From Halobacteriales archaeon (GTDB lineage Archaea; Halobacteriota; Halobacteria; Halorutilales; JAHENH01): a stretch of 6,909 nt of DNA. The stretch is taken from assembly GCA_018609935.1 (NCBI GenBank), contig JAHENH010000116.1, positions 1 through 6,909 on the forward strand. The letters are read 5' to 3'. Each line of letters opens with the position of its first letter. Position 1 is the first letter of the stretch. Position numbers and translations under genes: made by a program. Shown one piece after another: positions 5,307 to 6,909 of this stretch. Below the pieces are notes generated by a model, which saw only the letters and a program-made list of their open reading frames with translations, was not told where the DNA came from and did no database searches.

Positions 5307-5427
5307 TGCTACAAGCAATTCTTTTGGATATATTATTTCAAACTTTTCTGCTTTCTTTCTTATGGATGCACAGGAAAGAAAGATGAGAAAAAAGGTAAGA
5401 AGAGAAAGTAAAAATAAAGTTGTATGA
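5221..5427 (+). CDS. Alternative 68-aa small protein overlapping neighbouring short frames
   Basis: This frame gives a 68-aa protein with an acidic/methionine-rich start, a hydrophobic middle (residues 8-48), and a very basic end (KMRKKVRRESKNK at 54-66). It could be a membrane-associated peptide. The first third overlaps the 47-aa gene at 5163, and its use of TTG for leucine there (three of five leucines) is less like the neighbours than the competing frame. Downstream of 5306 it has only a 26-codon rival. Its TGA overlaps the ATG of the next gene as ATGA, which favours translation of at least its end. An internal start is therefore possible. Function unknown; the whole reading may be an artefact. 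Confidence 0.35.
   Translation: MKEEMKMEILLDSLLDFFSSILNFSITNNATSNSFGYIISNFSAFFLMDAQERKMRKKVRRESKNKVV
5306..5386 (+). CDS. Possible 26-aa membrane micropeptide
   Basis: An ATG overlapping the stop of the 47-aa gene (TAATG) opens a 26-codon frame that ends in TGA. The peptide is one hydrophobic helix (residues 2-20, Leu/Ile/Phe-rich) followed by a basic tail MHRKER. This is the layout of a single-pass membrane micropeptide with its C-terminus in the cytoplasm. The start-stop coupling supports it. Its short length, and the overlap with the frame at 5221-5427, count against it. Confidence 0.25.
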   Translation: MLQAILLDILFQTFLLSFLWMHRKER

Positions 5428-5675
5428 TCAATTCAATATTCTTATTTTTGTCCTGTATACTTATGTCTCTTTTTGGAGACCTAAGTATAAAAGAACTTAT
5501 TGAGAGAAGGGACTTAACACTTCATACTTTATTTAATATTCTCTCAAACATTCTATTTTTTATTTCTCTTATATTAATCCTTTCTCTATTGTCTTCAGAG
5601 AAATGGATCTATATAATTTCAGCTCCTCTTGGATTTGGAGTTGGAAAATTGATCTATAAATATTTTATAAAATAA
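5424..5675 (+). CDS. Small multi-pass membrane protein, 83 aa
   Basis: The 83-aa product has three hydrophobic segments, at about 3-17, 35-57 and 61-79. They are separated by a charged linker (DLSIKELIERRDLT at 19-32) and a short loop (SSEKW at 57-61), and the protein ends in a basic YKYFIK tail. It should sit in the inner membrane with two or three helices. The family is not recognised. The short first segment and two-helix core would also suit a holin, but no lysis gene is nearby and the replication context argues against that. The start overlaps the preceding TGA as ATGA, and the next gene begins within a few bases of its stop, so it belongs to the same transcript. Confidence 0.7.
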   Translation: MINSIFLFLSCILMSLFGDLSIKELIERRDLTLHTLFNILSNILFFISLILILSLLSSEKWIYIISAPLGFGVGKLIYKYFIK

Positions 5676-5681
5676 GTGAAT

Positions 5682-6077
5682 ATGAAAGGAATAAGAAAAC
5701 AAATGGAGGAAAGTAATAATGGAAATTATTATACTGGCTTCAGTATAGAAGAGTTAAGAGATACACTTTTAGAACTTAGTAAAAATCATTATCCAGATAA
5801 TAATAGAGAATTTATAGTATATAAACCTTTTACTGATATAGAAACTGGAATAATTTTCCTAGGTAAAATTTCTTCTCAAGAACTTTTAAATCTAAAAGAA
5901 GGCAACTCACCAAATAAATTAGGTCCTATTATATATTATAAAGGAAGAGGATTCTTTTGGATTAGACTAGGAAAATTTGGATTCTCTATCAAAAAAGGAG
6001 AACCTCAGAGACTAGTAGATCCTTTTAAGCTGTTCGGGTATAATATAGTATTTATAAATTATAGAAAATATGAGTAA
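5682..6077 (+). CDS. Unrecognised 131-aa protein
   Basis: I do not recognise this protein. Residues 1-12 are charged, 18-35 form a helix (TGFSIEELRDTLLELSKN), 43-64 look like strands, and 86-103 is an aromatic and basic strand pair (YYKGRGFFWIRLGKFGFSIK). That last pattern recalls small hypothetical phage proteins built round a W-I-R-L-x-x-x-G-F/L motif; this is an impression, not a search result. There is no cysteine and no membrane helix. ATG at 5682 is preferred over the GTG at 5676, which directly abuts the previous stop; an ATG at 5703 would give 124 residues and also keep everything that looks folded. It overlaps the next gene by 8 bases. Confidence 0.7.
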   Translation: MKGIRKQMEESNNGNYYTGFSIEELRDTLLELSKNHYPDNNREFIVYKPFTDIETGIIFLGKISSQELLNLKEGNSPNKLGPIIYYKGRGFFWIRLGKFGFSIKKGEPQRLVDPFKLFGYNIVFINYRKYE

Positions 6078-6477
6078 AGTAGTAGTATCAGGAAGTAGAG
6101 ATTGGGAAGATGAACAAAGAGTTAGAGATGAATTAGATTTCTATATTAATAAAGAAAAAGATGAGATCTTAGTAGGGGATCAAAGAGGAGTAGATAGAAT
6201 GACTAAAAATTGGGCTTATGAAAATGGAATAAAATATCATACCTACGAAGCTGAGTGGAATAAATATGGAAAGAAAGCAGGGCCTATCAGGAATCAAAGG
6301 ATGGTAAATGATGGAGATAAATTAATAGCCTTTAGTCTTATCCATTCTAAAGGTACTAAAGATACTATTAAGAAGGCTGAAAATAAAGGTATGCTCGTTA
6401 CTTCTATTATGGATAATGGATTTTCAATTACTTATAAACCGAATCCTTTCTTAATAGAAATGTTTAGAAATGACTAA
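6070..6477 (+). CDS. SLOG superfamily protein, DUF2493/YspA-like
   Basis: The 135-aa product matches the DUF2493 branch of the SLOG (SMF/DprA-LOG) Rossmann-like fold. The signatures are VVVSGSRDW at 3-11, the phosphate-binding LVGDQRGVDRM at 34-44 (usually GGARGAD), EWNKYGKKAGPIRNQRM at 62-78, and SKGT at 93-96. The family is known or predicted to bind nucleotides or nucleotide derivatives, including ADP-ribose-type ligands. It is common in phages, and its exact role there is unproven. The GG of the loop is GD here. Residues 110-135 form a C-terminal extension beyond the core fold. It lies upstream of ribonucleotide reductase, which suits a role in nucleotide metabolism or sensing, though this is inference from context. 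It ends in two consecutive TAA codons. Confidence 0.85.
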   Translation: MSKVVVSGSRDWEDEQRVRDELDFYINKEKDEILVGDQRGVDRMTKNWAYENGIKYHTYEAEWNKYGKKAGPIRNQRMVNDGDKLIAFSLIHSKGTKDTIKKAENKGMLVTSIMDNGFSITYKPNPFLIEMFRND

Positions 6478-6486
6478 TAAAAAACA

Positions 6487-6567
6487 ATAAATATCATCAG
6501 TCCAGATGGATCTTGTCATGTTTCTGTATTTCCAGGAAGAATAGAATACTTTAATAATCCTAAATAA
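6487..6567 (+). pseudogene. Coding-like 26-codon stretch without a standard start
   Basis: Codons from 6487 to the TAA at 6565-6567 read as a natural-looking peptide, INIISPDGSCHVSVFPGRIE followed by YFNNPK. No ATG, GTG or TTG precedes it in frame after the tandem TAA codons at 6475-6480; only AAA, ACA and ATA do. It is in frame with the upstream SLOG gene. It may be a small gene whose ATG was lost, a gene using ATA, the remnant of a longer gene, or chance. The only ATG-led frame inside it (6506) is 12 codons long. Confidence 0.3.
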
Positions 6568-6591
6568 TATTAAAAATAAATAAGTTAAGTT

Positions 6592-6909
6592 ATGGAAGAT
6601 AAATTATTAGAATACTTTAATGGAGATGATCTAGCAGCTTCTGTCTGGAAAGATAAATATGCTGCAGAAGGAGAAGAGACTCCTGATGATATGCACAGGA
6701 GAATGGCTAAGGAACTGGCCAGAATTGAGAATAATTATAAGAATCCTTTGAGTGAGGATGAGATATATGAGGAAATGAAAGATTTCCAAAGAATTATTCC
6801 TCAAGGTTCTATTATGTCAATTCTTGGAACTGGCCAGACAGCTTCTCTATCTAACTGTGTGGTACTTCCAGCTATTCCAGATAGTTACGGAGGTATTTGC
6901 TATGCTGAT
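6592..6909 (+). CDS. Ribonucleotide reductase large (catalytic) subunit, N-terminal part
   Basis: The first 106 residues are present and the gene runs off the window. Ribonucleotide reductase converts ribonucleotides to deoxyribonucleotides, here supplying dNTPs for phage DNA synthesis. DLAASVWKDKYA (13-24), TPDDMHRRMAKELARIE (30-46) and the entry to the active-site barrel RIIPQGSIMSILG (67-79) followed by LSNCVVLP (86-93) and DSYGGI (97-102) are diagnostic. Cys89 should be one of the redox-active cysteines that donate electrons to the substrate. No ATP-cone domain precedes the catalytic region, so the usual dATP activity switch appears absent. The fragment cannot decide between class I and the adenosylcobalamin-dependent class II, though this short N-terminus would suit class II. 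The ATG lies in a long A/T-rich leader with no Shine-Dalgarno sequence. Confidence 0.92.
   Translation, partial: MEDKLLEYFNGDDLAASVWKDKYAAEGEETPDDMHRRMAKELARIENNYKNPLSEDEIYEEMKDFQRIIPQGSIMSILGTGQTASLSNCVVLPAIPDSYGGICYAD

Noticed and set aside
5424..5675. Holin
   Set aside because: The small multi-pass membrane protein fits by shape, but no endolysin or other lysis gene is visible and the context is replication.
139..6909. Genome-wide reassignment of TAG to glutamine
   Set aside because: TAG ends two genes credibly, no recognised domain contains an in-frame TAG, and no suppressor tRNA is seen. The junction at 4291 is kept only as a local question.

Overview
The window is AT-rich, every supported gene lies on the + strand, and the genes are packed with short overlaps or gaps. 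The content is a viral DNA-replication and nucleotide-metabolism block: a Toprim-domain primase, uracil-DNA glycosylase, a RusA-like resolvase, a PD-(D/E)XK nuclease, a SLOG/DUF2493 protein and the start of a ribonucleotide reductase, separated by proteins I cannot name. Most starts have no Shine-Dalgarno sequence but sit in A/T-rich leaders. One intergenic spot carries a close match to the Bacteroidetes promoter (TTG, 18 nt, TAnnTTTG). I therefore infer a tailed phage or prophage of a Bacteroidetes host, crAss-like or a related group. That assignment is inference, because no structural gene is visible. TAG, TGA and TAA all act as credible stops, so the standard bacterial code fits.

Region 1 (1-2598): the acidic C-terminus of a partial protein ends before a strong hairpin terminator. 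Primase, two unrecognised proteins and uracil-DNA glycosylase follow as an overlapping operon. Region 2 (2581-5071): a probable internal promoter, overlapped by a perfect inverted repeat that also covers the next start codon, precedes RusA-like resolvase, a small basic protein, PD-(D/E)XK nuclease, a 188-aa protein of unknown function and a small coiled-coil protein. Nuclease and 188-aa protein share a frame and are separated only by TAG-AGA. Region 3 (5072-5162): a gene-free spacer that can fold into a three-helix junction. Region 4 (5163-6077): very small and membrane-type proteins, partly overlapping in alternative frames, then an unrecognised 131-aa protein. Region 5 (6070-6909): the SLOG-type protein, a 26-codon coding-like stretch without a normal start, and the first 106 codons of ribonucleotide reductase, which runs off the window.

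Together the genes fit phage DNA synthesis: priming, dNTP supply, uracil removal, and branch resolution or end processing. I see no CRISPR array, tRNA, insertion sequence, integrase or attachment site, and no convincing new defence or anti-defence system. The points most worth a second look are the promoter/start-codon inverted repeat, the three-way-junction RNA candidate, the single TAG between two in-frame genes, and the start-less coding stretch before ribonucleotide reductase.
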